This document shows positions 12,860 through 24,300 of a stretch of DNA of 64,000 bases, piece after piece. The stretch comes from Xylona heveae TC161. Lineage: Eukaryota > Ascomycota > Xylonomycetes > Xylonales > Xylonaceae. Each line of letters opens with the position of its first letter. Positions within the stretch are counted from its first letter, which is position 1. The translations under genes were made by a program, and so were the position numbers. Below the pieces are notes generated by a model. It was not told where the DNA came from. It searched no databases and was given only the letters and a program-made list of their open reading frames with translations. The stretch spans positions 1,183,726-1,247,725 of the forward strand of contig NW_017264193.1 in assembly GCF_001619985.1 (NCBI RefSeq). Reading direction: 5' to 3'.

Positions 12860-13363
12860 TTAGAAAGCCCGGCACAAGAGCATACCTCCTAGCTTCCTTC
12901 TGACACATTCTCTTGCTTCCATGATGCCTTGATCCGTCGTCACAAAGAGACATTCTCCCGGCTTAGTCAATCCTTTGACGTATCCTGCGTTGCGTCCTCT
13001 AACAATCTTGCTCAAATCCTCTGCGTTCATCCATACCCGCCTTGTGGGCTTTGACACCATGCTCATCTTGCTAAGGACAGGCTCGTTGTTCCAGTACTTG
13101 AGACCCAGCCATAATCTTCGCGAGGCGATGTTTTGTTGCGTAACAGGCTCCTCATCGAGCGCAGAAAATGGTAAAGCTTGACCCGACAGACTTGGAGGGG
13201 GTTCCAAACCGCCGCGCTTCACGTTGGAAATGAAACCCGACTTTTGCAGCGACAGCGCCAAAGCCAGGATGAGGTTCGATGACGGAACAGATGTGAGGCC
13301 GAGCCGTGCCTTGGAGGCATTTTGAATATGCGAACAAACGTGGGAAAGATTGACCAAAGACAT
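12860..13363 (-). CDS. MRPS8: mitochondrial small-subunit ribosomal protein uS8m
   Basis: Single exon of 167 aa starting MSLVNLSHVCSHIQNAS. Bacterial S8 features are present: the N-terminal helix with an initial LSHVCSHIQNA block (S8 binds 16S rRNA helix 21), SFISNVKRG-like middle, and the C-terminal GECLFVTTDQGIMEARECVRRKLGGMLLC, matching the S8 G-x-x-x-x-x-T-x-x-G-x-x-x-x-x-x-A-x-x-x-x-x-G-G ending. Length is near that of fungal mitochondrial S8. It assembles into the mitoribosomal small subunit; no cleaved presequence is obvious, as in other fungal members. Confidence 0.88.
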   Translation of the reverse strand: MSLVNLSHVCSHIQNASKARLGLTSVPSSNLILALALSLQKSGFISNVKRGGLEPPPSLSGQALPFSALDEEPVTQQNIASRRLWLGLKYWNNEPVLSKMSMVSKPTRRVWMNAEDLSKIVRGRNAGYVKGLTKPGECLFVTTDQGIMEARECVRRKLGGMLLCRAF

Positions 13364-14012
13364 TTTTGCTCGATAACTGTGGAAAAATGCCTACTGTAGC
13401 CCGGGGCGGGAGTTGGCCCAGGTATCAGAGCAAGTTGGTTGATTCGGGAACGGCAACAAAACCAAAGGCTTTTGAGCCTAGACGCCCAAGTCAGTAGCTG
13501 AACCCACAAAGTCAATCCAGATAGAGTGTGTATTGCATACCAAACGAAAAGATCAATTGGAGTCGTCAATGTGTATATCAAATTCGCTGCCTGGCCGCAC
13601 CAGAGAACGGAGATGGATAGCCTCAGCACGGAGTACTCGCGAAATCTTCGACTCTGCCTCCAATGGCGGCTGTCGCAAGAACCACAGATGGTTACCCGGA
13701 AAAGTTGCGAGCCGGGACCCTTCTCGCCGCATTTGATTGGGCGATTTCGCTCGTTCCATTGACCTGTGATCGCCCTCCTGGCAACCTGGTTCGCCTTTCA
13801 CAAGCATTATTTAGCCGCCGAGAGCTGTGGTTCGAGGATGGCATCCCGGCCAGACTGCGGGGGTTGATTCTCCCAGGCGGCCTTCCTTTTGGCCAGCCTT
13901 TCTTATAATCCCATCATGTCTCTTTTCAACTTTCTATATTGCTGGGTAGAAATACCTATATGGTCGATTGCGAGCATAGAAAATACACCGACCAACGTTC
14001 TCGCAAATAGTC
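13364..14012. other. divergent promoter region, uS8m and 14013 gene
   Basis: About 650 bp between divergent starts. It contains one copy of the motif CACGGAGTACTCG near 13625. Overlapping open frames on both strands in 13526-13908 have no recognisable features and are not called. Confidence 0.45.
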
Positions 14013-15633
14013 ATGGAGAGCTATCCCCGGGATGAGCTTGCTCTGAATGCGTAAAGCTTCCTTCGTCTTCCCATAATTATACCTTTATAGTCATTGACAA
14101 TATTACTCGATAGATTCGCCGACGTCCACTACTTCTTTAGTGACCCTTCAGCGAGGCCTTTGCAGCATCGCTTCGATAAGGGTTCACATGTGTTGCTCCA
14201 TCGCAATGCTGCGGAGCGAAAGGGACGTTTGGAGATAGCGAACAATGTTGGCAATCCTGACCAAGATATTCTTGTTGGTGGTTAGCAGAAAGTCTTACTC
14301 GAAGAGCTTTGAGACTGGCAACTAATGAGCCTCAGTCCTTAGTCGGGTGCGGCTTGAGCATTCGCTCAATCACCCTTGCTTTGTTAGCTTAATTGTTTGC
14401 AAACCGGGCGTCGAGGGCAATTATATTGAGCATGATGGCCGGGGGCAGCAATGGTCCCTCCGAGATGCGGATCACCGAAATGGAGGACAATCCCTTTTTG
14501 AGATAAAGGCCCTGGACATTTATTTCTGGAAGCCCGAAGATGCCATGACATTCTCACGCGCTTTCAATAGTTTACATGGACATGGGCAGCTGAACACTTC
14601 TATCGATTCTGCCAAATCTGCGGAACCGGATCCTATGAGCCCCGTAGTACAACGATTAGAAGAAGCCGTCATATCTGAAGACTACCGCCCTGAAGCATTC
14701 GGCACTGCATCGGCAAAGTCGGATTTTGATACCTATGGTCATACAACTGCAGGAACTGTAGCACCAGCGGGTGCGACATCGCCCGCACAGGGCATGTCAT
14801 TTGCTCCAATGGCGTACAATCCAGCTGCTCCGGCGGCGCCAGAGCCAATTCGAGAACGAGAAATGACGCCTCCTCCCACGGATGGATCTGATGGCACTGG
14901 ACTGATGGCCGTAGCGGTCAACGAGGAGGGACAAGTCCCGTTGCCCACGTTTGCTCCGCCTCCAATTCAGCACAGCGCTACCTTGCCACAGATCTCTCAA
15001 CCCTATTCGCATCCAGTTTGGCAGTCTTCGCAACAGACTGCCGAGCAAGCAATTCCTTCTGCGCAGTCTACAAATTTCCAATCTCCTCGTTTTATGCAAT
15101 ATGGGCAATTAGAGCGAACTCCGTCCTTCCCTCCCCCACCCCCTCCCCCTTCGGCCGTACCTGCCAATGTCCCGTCGGCCAGTCCTCAGCATTACCATGA
15201 AACCCATGCGCAACAGATTCCGGCTCTTTACGGTCAAACTCGTAGCGCTTCTCAAGGTGTCCCTTTCTCGCAGCCGCCGCAGCAATCCAGGAGCCCGTCA
15301 TATGCAATATACCCAGAGCAACATACTTCGATCTACGGACAATCGCTTCCGCTTACTCCCATGTCCCCTGGCTTTGCAAGCGCGCCGGCTCAGTCCCCTC
15401 CTCCGGTGGGTTCAAATCAGGCGCAACAAGCGCCGGCCGGGTTGGATAATCCATATAATGTTCACAGCCAAGTGTACGTGCCGACAGAAGCCGAGCTCAA
15501 GTCCCATGGTGGTAAACCGAAAACGCCCAAGGCTGGACCTGGGCAACAGCCGGGCAAGTTGGAACAGAGGGCCGAGCGCTTGGAGAAGGGAGTCAATCGC
15601 TTCTTTAAGAAATTGGAGAAACGAGGTGTCTGA
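14013..15633 (+). CDS. conserved fungal protein: globular N-terminus plus P/Q/S-rich tail
   Basis: Three exons, 14013-14050, 14114-14280 and 14336-15633, giving 500 aa. The second intron is only 55 nt and its acceptor at 14335 follows a good branch site (ACTAAT); using the next AG seven bases later would break the frame. Residues 1-160 look globular, with alternating beta-like strands (GSHVLLHR, GRLEIANN, HPCFVSLIVCKPG, ALDIYFWKPEDAMTFSRAF); the last block resembles the closing strand and helix of a PH-like fold, which is inference. Residues about 190-440 are disordered and rich in P, Q, S and A, including a P8 run. The C-terminus is a basic amphipathic helix (QRAERLEKGVNRFFKKLEKRG). No family recognised. 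Confidence 0.82.
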
Positions 15634-16015
15634 TCGTCGTTGGGATACTGATGGACTCGCGGAGTCTAGCCTGAGCACCTTTTTAACGGCGATACCTGGG
15701 TTTTTATTCACGAGCTTCTTGATGCAATGTACCTAATATGACTTTGTAGCGTGCGGGAATACATCTTTAATTACCCTCGTTCCTCCCCTGCCCGGAGAAT
15801 ATCTGCAAGGCTGCCAGGGATTATCCCTTATGGGCAGATCAATGCATAGCACAGAGCTCTGCACCCACGTGGCGCCTGGTGTCCTGCACCATCGCTCCCA
15901 CTAGATCAAGGTTATTTTAGAGTATTTCTCTTACGTGGTAATCGGGCCCGTTAACTAAGCTGTCGATTGATGGAGCAGTAGTGATGTGATGAATGGGCGA
16001 CTGTTTTGCCAGCTT

Positions 16016-16039
16016 ACCCTCGTGAGGTTTGACGAGGGT
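16016..16039. repeat. perfect 8-bp inverted repeat
   Basis: ACCCTCGT followed after 8 nt by ACGAGGGT. It lies about 380 bp after the stop of the 14013 gene and 710 bp before the MET16 ATG. Function unknown. Confidence 0.7.
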
Positions 16040-16693
16040 CTTTGAGTATATTTAGAGAGGGGTGGAAGACTCGATGAATATAGCGATTAGTCAATAATAG
16101 ACTAAACATTGTGTACATTTTTGTCGAATATCTATCATTTGCTCTCACTGCTGGTTGATGGTCAACGTCAAATTATAACCATTGTGAGGGTTTCTGGCCG
16201 ATTTCAAGCATATTCAGATGGCTTCAGAGTCTCTATTTTAACCGTTACTGTGGAGATGAGGTTAGTTGGAGTACACCGCGCGCCTGTATCGTCAGGAACC
16301 AGGAGAAAGATTGGGTCGGCGCGATCCAATCTCTCGCGCCAACCCGATTGAGGGTTAGCGTTTCCATGTTTGGTTGGCGTCCGTCATGGAGAGCCACCAA
16401 AAGTAATCATGTCAAAGGCCTAGTGGATTGCGTGCTCACGTTCAAAAATTCGCAACAATGCTCTTACGCCGTGGACTGCCCCCAATTGGAGATTCCGTGC
16501 TTGTTATGCTGGCGCAAAATGTAATCGTAATCTGGTGCTTGATTTCTAATGTCGGCGATGGCTTCCGGGGTTCTTAGATGACTGTTCTTTTTATCCCTCT
16601 GCTCTCTCACCCTCTCTCTTACTACTTCTTCTTGCTGTGCTTTCATCAACTATTTTGCCGTGTCTTTTTCATATCTTAATATATTCGAGACAA

Positions 16694-16700
16694 TATAAAA
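16694..16700 (+). promoter_or_regulatory. possible TATA box of MET16
   Basis: TATAAAA about 50 bp before the ATG at 16751. This is close but workable for a short fungal 5' UTR. Confidence 0.4.
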
Positions 16701-16750
16701 GAAGCATCTGTTTCAAATACATCGTCACCTTCATCATTATTGCTTCCACC

Positions 16751-17780
16751 ATGTCTGCATATGAAGAACGTCCCCTGTCCCCCAGGGACTCGGAGTCGGG
16801 TTACGCCAGTGGCAGTTCGAGCGAGGCATCCATCACTGAAGTCTTCTTCACCAAGCCTCACTTGAAGCACCTGAATCAGCAACTTCAGAAGCTGGAACCA
16901 GAGGGTAAGCGGTTTTCTTTCATGAGAGCGAGATGGTGACTCTTGTGTCATTGTGATAAGTGTTAACATCCCCCGGCAGATATTCTGAAATGGTGCATCG
17001 TCTCGCTGCCATCACTTTATCAAACGACGGCATTTGGTCTGACCGGTCTCGTCACGGTGGATATGCTTGCTCGTCTCAAAGATTCCATGTCGACTCAAGT
17101 CGATCTCATCTTCCTCGATACCCTTCACCACTTCAAGGAGACGATGTCTTTGGTAGACAAGGTCCAGAAGCGCTACCCTCAGGTCAACTTGCACGTGTAC
17201 AAGCCCCAAGGAGCCGATAACACCGAAGAATTTGTCCGAAAGTACGGTGAAAAGCTGTGGGAGACCAACGAAGAACTGTACGACTGGGTTGCCAAGGTGG
17301 AGCCAGCACAGCGTGCTTACTCTGAACTCCAGGTCAAGGCAGTCTTGACTGGCAGAAGAAAGAGTCAGGGTGGAAAGCGTGGAGATTTGGACATTATCGA
17401 GGTCGATGAGGCCGGTTTGATCAAGATCAACCCCCTCGCCAACTGGAACTTTGGCCAGGTGCAAGACTACATTAAGCGGAACAACGTTCCGTACAATGAG
17501 CTGCTCGATCGGGGATATAAGAGCGTTGGAGATTGGCACTCTACGCAGTAAGTGTTAATAACTCAGTTTACATATCAAATTCCGTTACTGACCTCTTTCA
17601 AGACCAATCAAGGAAGGAGAGGACGAACGTGCCGGCCGATGGAAGGGACGAGCCAAGACTGAATGCGGTATCCACAACTCTCGCTCGAAATACGCTCAGT
17701 TTCTTCGCGAGCAGGAGTTAAAGATGCAAGAAGAAGCCCTGCGACAAGCAGTGGAGACCGGACTCAAAGTCGAGGCCTAA
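16751..17780 (+). CDS. MET16: phosphoadenosine phosphosulfate (PAPS) reductase
   Basis: Three exons, 16751-16904, 16980-17547 and 17603-17780, giving 299 aa. The enzyme reduces PAPS to sulfite using thioredoxin, in assimilatory sulfate reduction (known as sA in Aspergillus nidulans). The joined protein shows QTTAFGLTGLVTVDML in the PP-loop (adenine nucleotide alpha hydrolase-like) fold, LIFLDTLHHFKET with the expected DTxxHFxET motif, TGRRKSQGG, and the catalytic C-terminal ECGIH with the reactive Cys at about residue 262. The family's fungal members carry an N-terminal Ser-rich extension like the one here (SPRDSESGYASGSSSE). The ECGIH motif is only recovered by splicing to exon 3. Confidence 0.95.
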
Positions 17781-18839
17781 AACGTTCTTTTCATGCAGCA
17801 TTTTGTTTATTTTCGTTTTTTCCTTTGTTCTTTTATCCATTGGGTGATATCATATCGGCATGGCTATAGGCGTTTAGGAGGTTTCCAGCATTTTGTGCAA
17901 GGCGCTTTACACCTGGAGGTTCTGAAAGTTTTGAAGAATTGGCACCAATATTTAAAGGATAGACTCTTGGAAGAGATCAAATTACAATTTATTCAATCCG
18001 ATTTGCCTGTAATACATAATCTAAAATGGTCGCGTGCTCGAATTACGGTAGGTGACGAGATGACAGGATGTGGTGAGGGCTGCCGTTGAAGCTTATCGCT
18101 GTAAACGGAAAACTGCCGGATTGGGTTGGCTGCAACGCTGACACAGCGAGACATGGTGAGCGCAGCACCGAGCACGTTCAGCTCTCCCCGATCCGTCAAT
18201 CCCGCCCTGGGGGTTGGTTGAACCCTTTTATCTTGTCCTGGTTACGGCAACCCGTATTCCGCAAAAATCACGCCGCCAGGAACGTTCCATCAACCTTAAA
18301 GAATTGAGATATACAATTGACATTCTCGACTTGCAATTGCCAATTGTTGTTCTGATTTTCGCCACCTCCGCGTGTGCACTGCCCTGTACCGTACTGGACT
18401 GTACAAAGCGACTATACAAAGCGACTGGACAACAGCGACAAGCCTTCAAACTGTACACTCAACTCTGGGTGGTGTCAGCATATGTCTTTTTTTAGCTCGA
18501 CCTCTCCCTCTCCGGCGCTTTAGATCCGAATTCTCTCCCACAAAGCTGTTGAATATTATTGTGAACGTGCGTAAAGAGCCTCGACTTGGTTCTTGACTTT
18601 TCCGATACTTGGAGACATTTCGGCCTCGATAGTGTCTATGCACATGTTCGAATGTCATTAATGGCACCAACGTAGTTGTCGCATGTCTCGGGCCGAAGAA
18701 GTCAAGAGCGCGCATCATTTCGACCTTGAAGGCTTTGGGCTTCTGAAGATCAGGCCTTTTCGTCCTACTCTTTCTCAACTCGCTTTCAAATTCGATCTCG
18801 AACAGATTCGCTCCTTCTACAACCTAATCACTCAACGTA
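17781..18839. other. intergenic region after MET16
   Basis: About 1.06 kb between two plus-strand genes. It holds a short direct repeat, ACAAAGCGACT at about 18400 and again at 18413. No gene or RNA found; short open frames on both strands are not supported. Confidence 0.45.
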
Positions 18840-20403
18840 ATGCGACTGCCTTTGCAGCTTCGGGCTGCGCCAACGGAACAGGGACCACCACCTCAAAGCA
18901 CTGGCACGGCTGACTCCCACAGCGGAGGTGGAAATGGTCATACCCGTATCATAGTGGTACGTGAGGAATTCCACTGCCCAGTAGTCGTCATTGCTGGCTA
19001 TGATGTCATTCATATTCTAACTCTTTCTGACAACAACAATATAGGCTACTGTTCTAGTCGCGGTTGGTGTAATAGGCGTAATTGCTGTATATTTTTACCT
19101 TGCCCATCTGGAGAAGAAGCGACTGGGTTATTCGGTGCATCCGTGGCGGCCATGGATAGTCAAGCTGAAAACCCGCTGGTCTCGATCAAAGTATGCCCGC
19201 GCACCTAACGACAACTCGGACGAGTCAGGCCGACGAAATGGCGCGACTTCAAGTGAAATGTCTCGAAGCTCACGACCTACAACTGGCGCCGGAACAACCA
19301 ATGGTGTTGACCGGAATACGTCTATACGCTCTATCATGACCCTTCCCGCCTATGCCCCGGCTCCACGGCCTACCGAACAGATCCTCGGACGAGAAGGTGA
19401 CCGAGCCGGCATTGATGTAGTCGTCGAATATCCAGAGACGGCAGAAGAAGAAGAAACCCGCCGCGAGCAACAAATGTCCTCACTCTACCAGATCCGGCTT
19501 GCCCGCCGAGCTGAGGCCGCCGAGCGGGAAGCACAACGACGGCTCCGTCGAGAAGCCCGCTCACGAGGCGACAACACAACCCTGGAAGAATTGCGAGTTC
19601 GAAGCCGACTACGTGCCGAAAGCGCCAGTTCTGTCGGCGGCAACGGCGGGCCAGGAGCCAGCACGACCAGCTTGAGCTCGGCGTCGCTGATCCAGGAGCA
19701 CGCCGCTCGAGAGCGGGATCGGAGAATCCCTTCTGTGAGCTACGCGGATGTTGGTCTGGCGCGGCATGACGGCAGCCGCGTGAGAGCAAACTCGAACGAC
19801 TCAGACAGGCCACTGCTCACATCTGTTGCCTCGACCGGTGCGCGAAGTAGATCTGGATCAAATCTCGCATGGCACGACCGCACGCGGTCCGCAACGTCCG
19901 TCTTGTCGTTATCCACAACCAATTCAGGAGGAAACGGGAACCGCCCGCCCATGGGCGACCCCAACGGATCCGACTTTGAGGAAATTTCCTTGCAACCGAC
20001 CTTGGCCAGCTCGCATGGCACGCCACCTGAAAGCGACATTGCCGAGGCTCGAAGCCTGATACATCCAGACGAGCATCCCCCAGAGTATGAGCATGTTGAT
20101 TGGGGAGATGCGCCTCCGTATGAACATGACAATGATCATTTCCACGACATTCGCACCAGTGATGATGTGGATGGTGACGATGACGATGAGGATACACCTC
20201 TTGGCACCGCCAGCAGGAGTGCTAGTGATAGCAGCAGCAGCAGCAACCACCATGATACACATCGAGAGTCGACATCCCAGCCACCTGTTCTTCCTGCCTT
20301 GCATACTCTACCCGCGATTGAAATCACGGGCACAACACCCGCAAGCTCGGCTCCCCCTACGCCAGTCTCACCTCATTCTAGAGAACCGAGAGAAATGTCA
20401 TAG
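18840..20403 (+). CDS. single-pass membrane protein with cytosolic PPxY motif
   Basis: Two exons, 18840-18956 and 19045-20403 (88-nt intron), giving 491 aa. The first 39 residues are polar and lack a signal peptide. Exon 2 opens with one strong TM segment (ATVLVAVGVIGVIAVYFYLAHL) followed at once by positive charges (EKKR), so the long C-terminal part should be cytosolic. That part is Ser/Arg/Glu-rich and disordered and includes an arginine-rich helix (ARRAEAAEREAQRRLRREA). Near residue 390 it has PPEY within HPPEYEHVDWGDAPPYE, a PPxY motif of the kind bound by Rsp5/Nedd4 WW domains. Single-TM proteins with PPxY motifs act as Rsp5 adaptors in yeasts (Rcr1, Ssh4, Bsd2 types); assignment here is inference. 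Confidence 0.8.
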
Positions 20404-21333
20404 TCCTTTTTATCCATTTTCCCTTTTCCCCTCTCTTCTTCTCCTTTTCCTTTTTCCCTCTCTGTCCTCCTCCTCTTTTAATCCTTTCTTCTTCTTTTTC
20501 CTCTCATGTTTCATTTTCTATTTCTCCTCGCCTTTTGGCCGCTTTGCAAGGTATCGAGCGTCATGTCCACTTTTGTTTTTGTCATTCTTCTTCTTTTACT
20601 ACTGTTCCTATTACCCCTTTCAAAGTAATTGTCATGCCGTTTTCATTTGAATCACTTTCTTTTTTTTTGGTTTTACATTTTTTTGGTTTTACATTCTTGG
20701 GAATCAAGCAGAGCTGGTAAAAACTTACCGCTAGCTAGTCGGGAAGAGCATGTGGTGTTCTGGCGCTTCCCCTTTCGCTTTTCGTCTATCATTCTTTTCT
20801 TCGTTTGTTTTGTTGTGCGCATTTCATTCGTAAACCACATCTTGTTTCTTTTTTTTTTTCTCTCCTCACAGTATCTCAACTAGAGCCTCGCATATCGCAT
20901 TTTATATTTCCCTGTATTCGTTTGTGTGGTTGTGTTCGACATCTACCTTGGCTACTTTACCTACCTCGGGTTGCTTAGTCTTGTTCTACTTTGTTTGCAA
21001 AAAAATCAGCGCGTGAGTTTTGGATTATTGGGATTTCTTTGTCTCTCGTTATACATATACCTACCTTTTAATTTATTCTCTGCACAAGAACAGTGATATA
21101 TTTGGTTTTGTGTGCAGTGGCTTACTCAATGGGTGATACTTTTTTTGGAAATGACATTGTTATGATTGTCTTAGATATTTTCTATCGTCTGTGAAGTTTC
21201 TCATAAAATTGGGAATGGATAACGCCATTACGGATCCAAGAAAAGAAAAAGACGAAACTACCAGGACTAACGCCCCCCACCCACCACACGGACACATAGG
21301 CACACAGCCATACTATCGCTCAGCATATTCGCA
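20404..21333. other. convergent, T-rich 3' region
   Basis: Between the stops of the PPxY membrane protein (plus) and the ABC transporter (minus). The plus strand is strongly pyrimidine-rich from 20404 to about 20880, with long CT and T runs, giving spurious S/F-rich open frames. Consistent with 3' UTRs. Confidence 0.6.
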
Positions 21334-24300
21334 CTATGCCCCCTCGTCCCAAAGACCAGCACTCATCAGCTTGGCAAACGGTCCGTTGCATCTCATCAAT
21401 TCATCCCAAGTTCCCTGTTCAACTACTCTCCCAGCATCAAGCATGACTATCCTGTTCGCCAGCTTCATCATATACGCATCATGCGTGATAAGCACGACTG
21501 TGATTCCATGCTGCGCTGCAATCTTCATAATGGATGCCGCGATCGCGTCGCGATTCAGCGTGTCCAGCGCGCTGGTCGCTTCGTCGAGGATGAGCACTTT
21601 TGGTCTCCGAATGAGCGCTCGCGCGATGGCAATACGCTGCGCCTGGCCGCCCGAGAGCCCCATGCCGCCTTCGCCCACGAGCGTGTCGTAGCCCTGAGGA
21701 AGAGAGGAGATGAATTCGTCAATGCCAGCGGCGATTGCGGCGGCGCGGACGCGCGCAGACTCTTCTTCTTCTTCTTCTGCAGGAGGTGCAAGTGGGACTG
21801 AGGAGCAGGAGGAGCGGAGACCGTAGGTGATGTTTTGCGCGATTGTGGCGGGGAAGAGAGTAGGTGATTGCGGGACGATGGCGATTAGGGATCGGAGTGT
21901 AGGGATGTGTATAGATCGAATGTCATGTCCGCTGATAGTGAGCGGTGGCTGTGTGGATGTACGAAAGGGAAAGTGGGACTGGGTAGTAGGTGAGTAGAGG
22001 GCGAGAATGAGGGAGGCAATGGTTGATTTCCCACTGCCTGAGAGTCCCACAATCGCGGTACACGTATCGCGTGGGATTGTGAAGCTGATGGAGTTTAACG
22101 CCCGGGAAGCTGGCCGCGAGGGGTAGCTGAATGACAGGTTGTTGAAGATTATAGGCGTAGGCTCAATTGGTCGTATGTAGCCTGTGGATTCGTGAGATGA
22201 GCGTGGGAGGCGTGAGAGTCTTAGAACTCGCGCTGCAGTGTCTTTTGAAGCACTGATTTGTGGGACTATGAGCTCTGTTAGCGGGAAGTGATCTTGGATT
22301 ACATAGATTAAGATGGGGTTGTCTTGCGAAGAACTTGGACACACGTACTGAAAGAGACAATGGCATTGGCGTTGCTCACGCTGAAGAGAAGAATGGAAAA
22401 GACGGAAAGAATTTCTTGCGTGGTATACTGAAAAGTAGCAGCCAGTACGGAGCCGTAGTAGAATAGAATTGCTTTTTTTTTTTCCATAGGTCAACATTGC
22501 GCTTGATGAATGGGAAAGTTGAAATTATACTCACCAGTGACGAAGACAACGGTGGAATCTGAAAGTCCAAAGAAAAGGCCAGAGTACGCAGCCCGCTTCA
22601 CTCCAATACGCCAACAGCTTTTCACAGCATTTGTATGCTTTTGTTGAAAATATTTCTCCAGTGTCAAAGCCCTGACCGTCGTAACAGAAGTAAAGGCATC
22701 GTCAAGCGCGACACCGCAAGCGATCGAGGCGTCATTACTCAACTTTTCCCATTTTCCACTGACATATTCATAAGTTCTCGTAATGGCGTATGCAAAAGGG
22801 GCGACCGACAACCCCACAAGTGTCAATTTCCAGCTGATTATTGTGCCCCAGACAATGGCGACCACCATCATCAGAGCAGCGACAAATAGCAGTCCTGCAA
22901 ATCGACCAATCAAATTCCTCATTTCTTCTGCATTTCGGTCAAGACACTCCAGTATCCGGGCAACTTCATTCTTCTCTTCATCAAAAAATGCCCGGGGTTG
23001 GTCGATGACGCGACTAAAAGCTTCCAGTCTAAGCGCGTCGATCCAGCATTGTCCACAGCGTTCAAGCAGATAATGCATTGCAAAAGAAGAAATAGAATCC
23101 CCCAGTGCAACTGCAAGAATTGACAAAGACCATGTCAGAGCAATTTCTTTTTGATGGTGCCGGACGTAAAGTGAACTAAGCAACTTAGAAAATACCCAGG
23201 AAAACAGGGGCGTCCCGGCAGCGTGCATCGCGGCAGACAGAAAGCCCAAAATAAGAAGAACACGGCCCTTTGTATCGAGTACCGGCCATATTGTACTGAA
23301 GATTGATTTCATGGAAATGACTGTTTCCAGGTTGTTTGCAGGTAGGCCTATTGGTGGGCTCATTTCGTACATGGTCGTCAGACGTTTGCTTTCAGTCTTT
23401 CTGAGTTTTGAAGACTGTAAACGGGCCTGAGAAGATGCAAGACCACTGGTTTCAATCAGTTCAATGTCGCTGCTCGCAGTCATCCTCTTAAAATTCGTGT
23501 TCTGGAACCTCTGGGGCTCTTGCACGTTGTATAGAGGATCTAGAAAGGACTGAAGGCTCGACTGTCGCACCTCTGCAGGGGCAGAAAGGAAAGGCGATAC
23601 AAGAACAGAAGATTGACGGCGACACTGGACTTGATTGGCGCTCGTGGCGGCGAACACAGCCGGTATGATTGACGAAGGCCGTATCCGGCTTCTTTTATAC
23701 CAATCATTAGGTTGCGGCAGAGCAAGTGTTCTCTCCTCTTGCCTTGATCGCTGATTGAACTCGTCCCGGAGGCTATCCTTAGCAGAGCATTTCCCACCGA
23801 CATCCCGTGGCGCAGCAAGCGACGAGAACGAGCCTGGATCAGAGTTCTCTATGTCGCACCGATATCCCTCCTGAACGACATTTCCTTTGTCAATGAGGTA
23901 AACATAGTCATTTGCTAGGATTTGATCAATATGATGGGTGATAATGACGGTTGTCTTATCTCGTCGCCATCGTCGAATCGAGTCCATCAGAAGAGTTCGA
24001 GTCGTAAAGTCTAGAGCGCTAGTTGCCTCATCCAAAATGAGGATAGGCGTATCGCGCAGCTTGCTCCGCGCAATAGCAACTCGCTGCCTCTGGCCACCGC
24101 TGAGTGAGCCGCCCCCGGCTCCGACTAGGGTGTCTAGACCATCAGGTAGGTCGTTGACTGTCCGCTGCAACAGTGCAAACTCGGCGGCGTTTTCAACTTC
24201 ATGACTGGCAACATTCCGATAACTACTGGACGCAAGAGCTATGTTTTGCAAAAGTGATTCGTTGAATAGAAACGTTTCTTGCTGGACAAAGGTTATATTG

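Larger units (their letters stand above)
15634..16750. other. intergenic region with an 8-bp stem-loop, upstream of MET16
   Basis: About 1.1 kb between two plus-strand genes. It contains a perfect 8-bp inverted repeat (ACCCTCGT at 16016-16023 and ACGAGGGT at 16032-16039, 8-nt loop) and the MET16 core promoter at its right end. I looked for a clear CYS3/MetR site (ATGRYRYCAT) and did not find one. Confidence 0.5.

Noticed and set aside
20404-20883. S/F-rich open frames after the PPxY protein
   Set aside because: Produced by pyrimidine-rich 3' DNA; no features.
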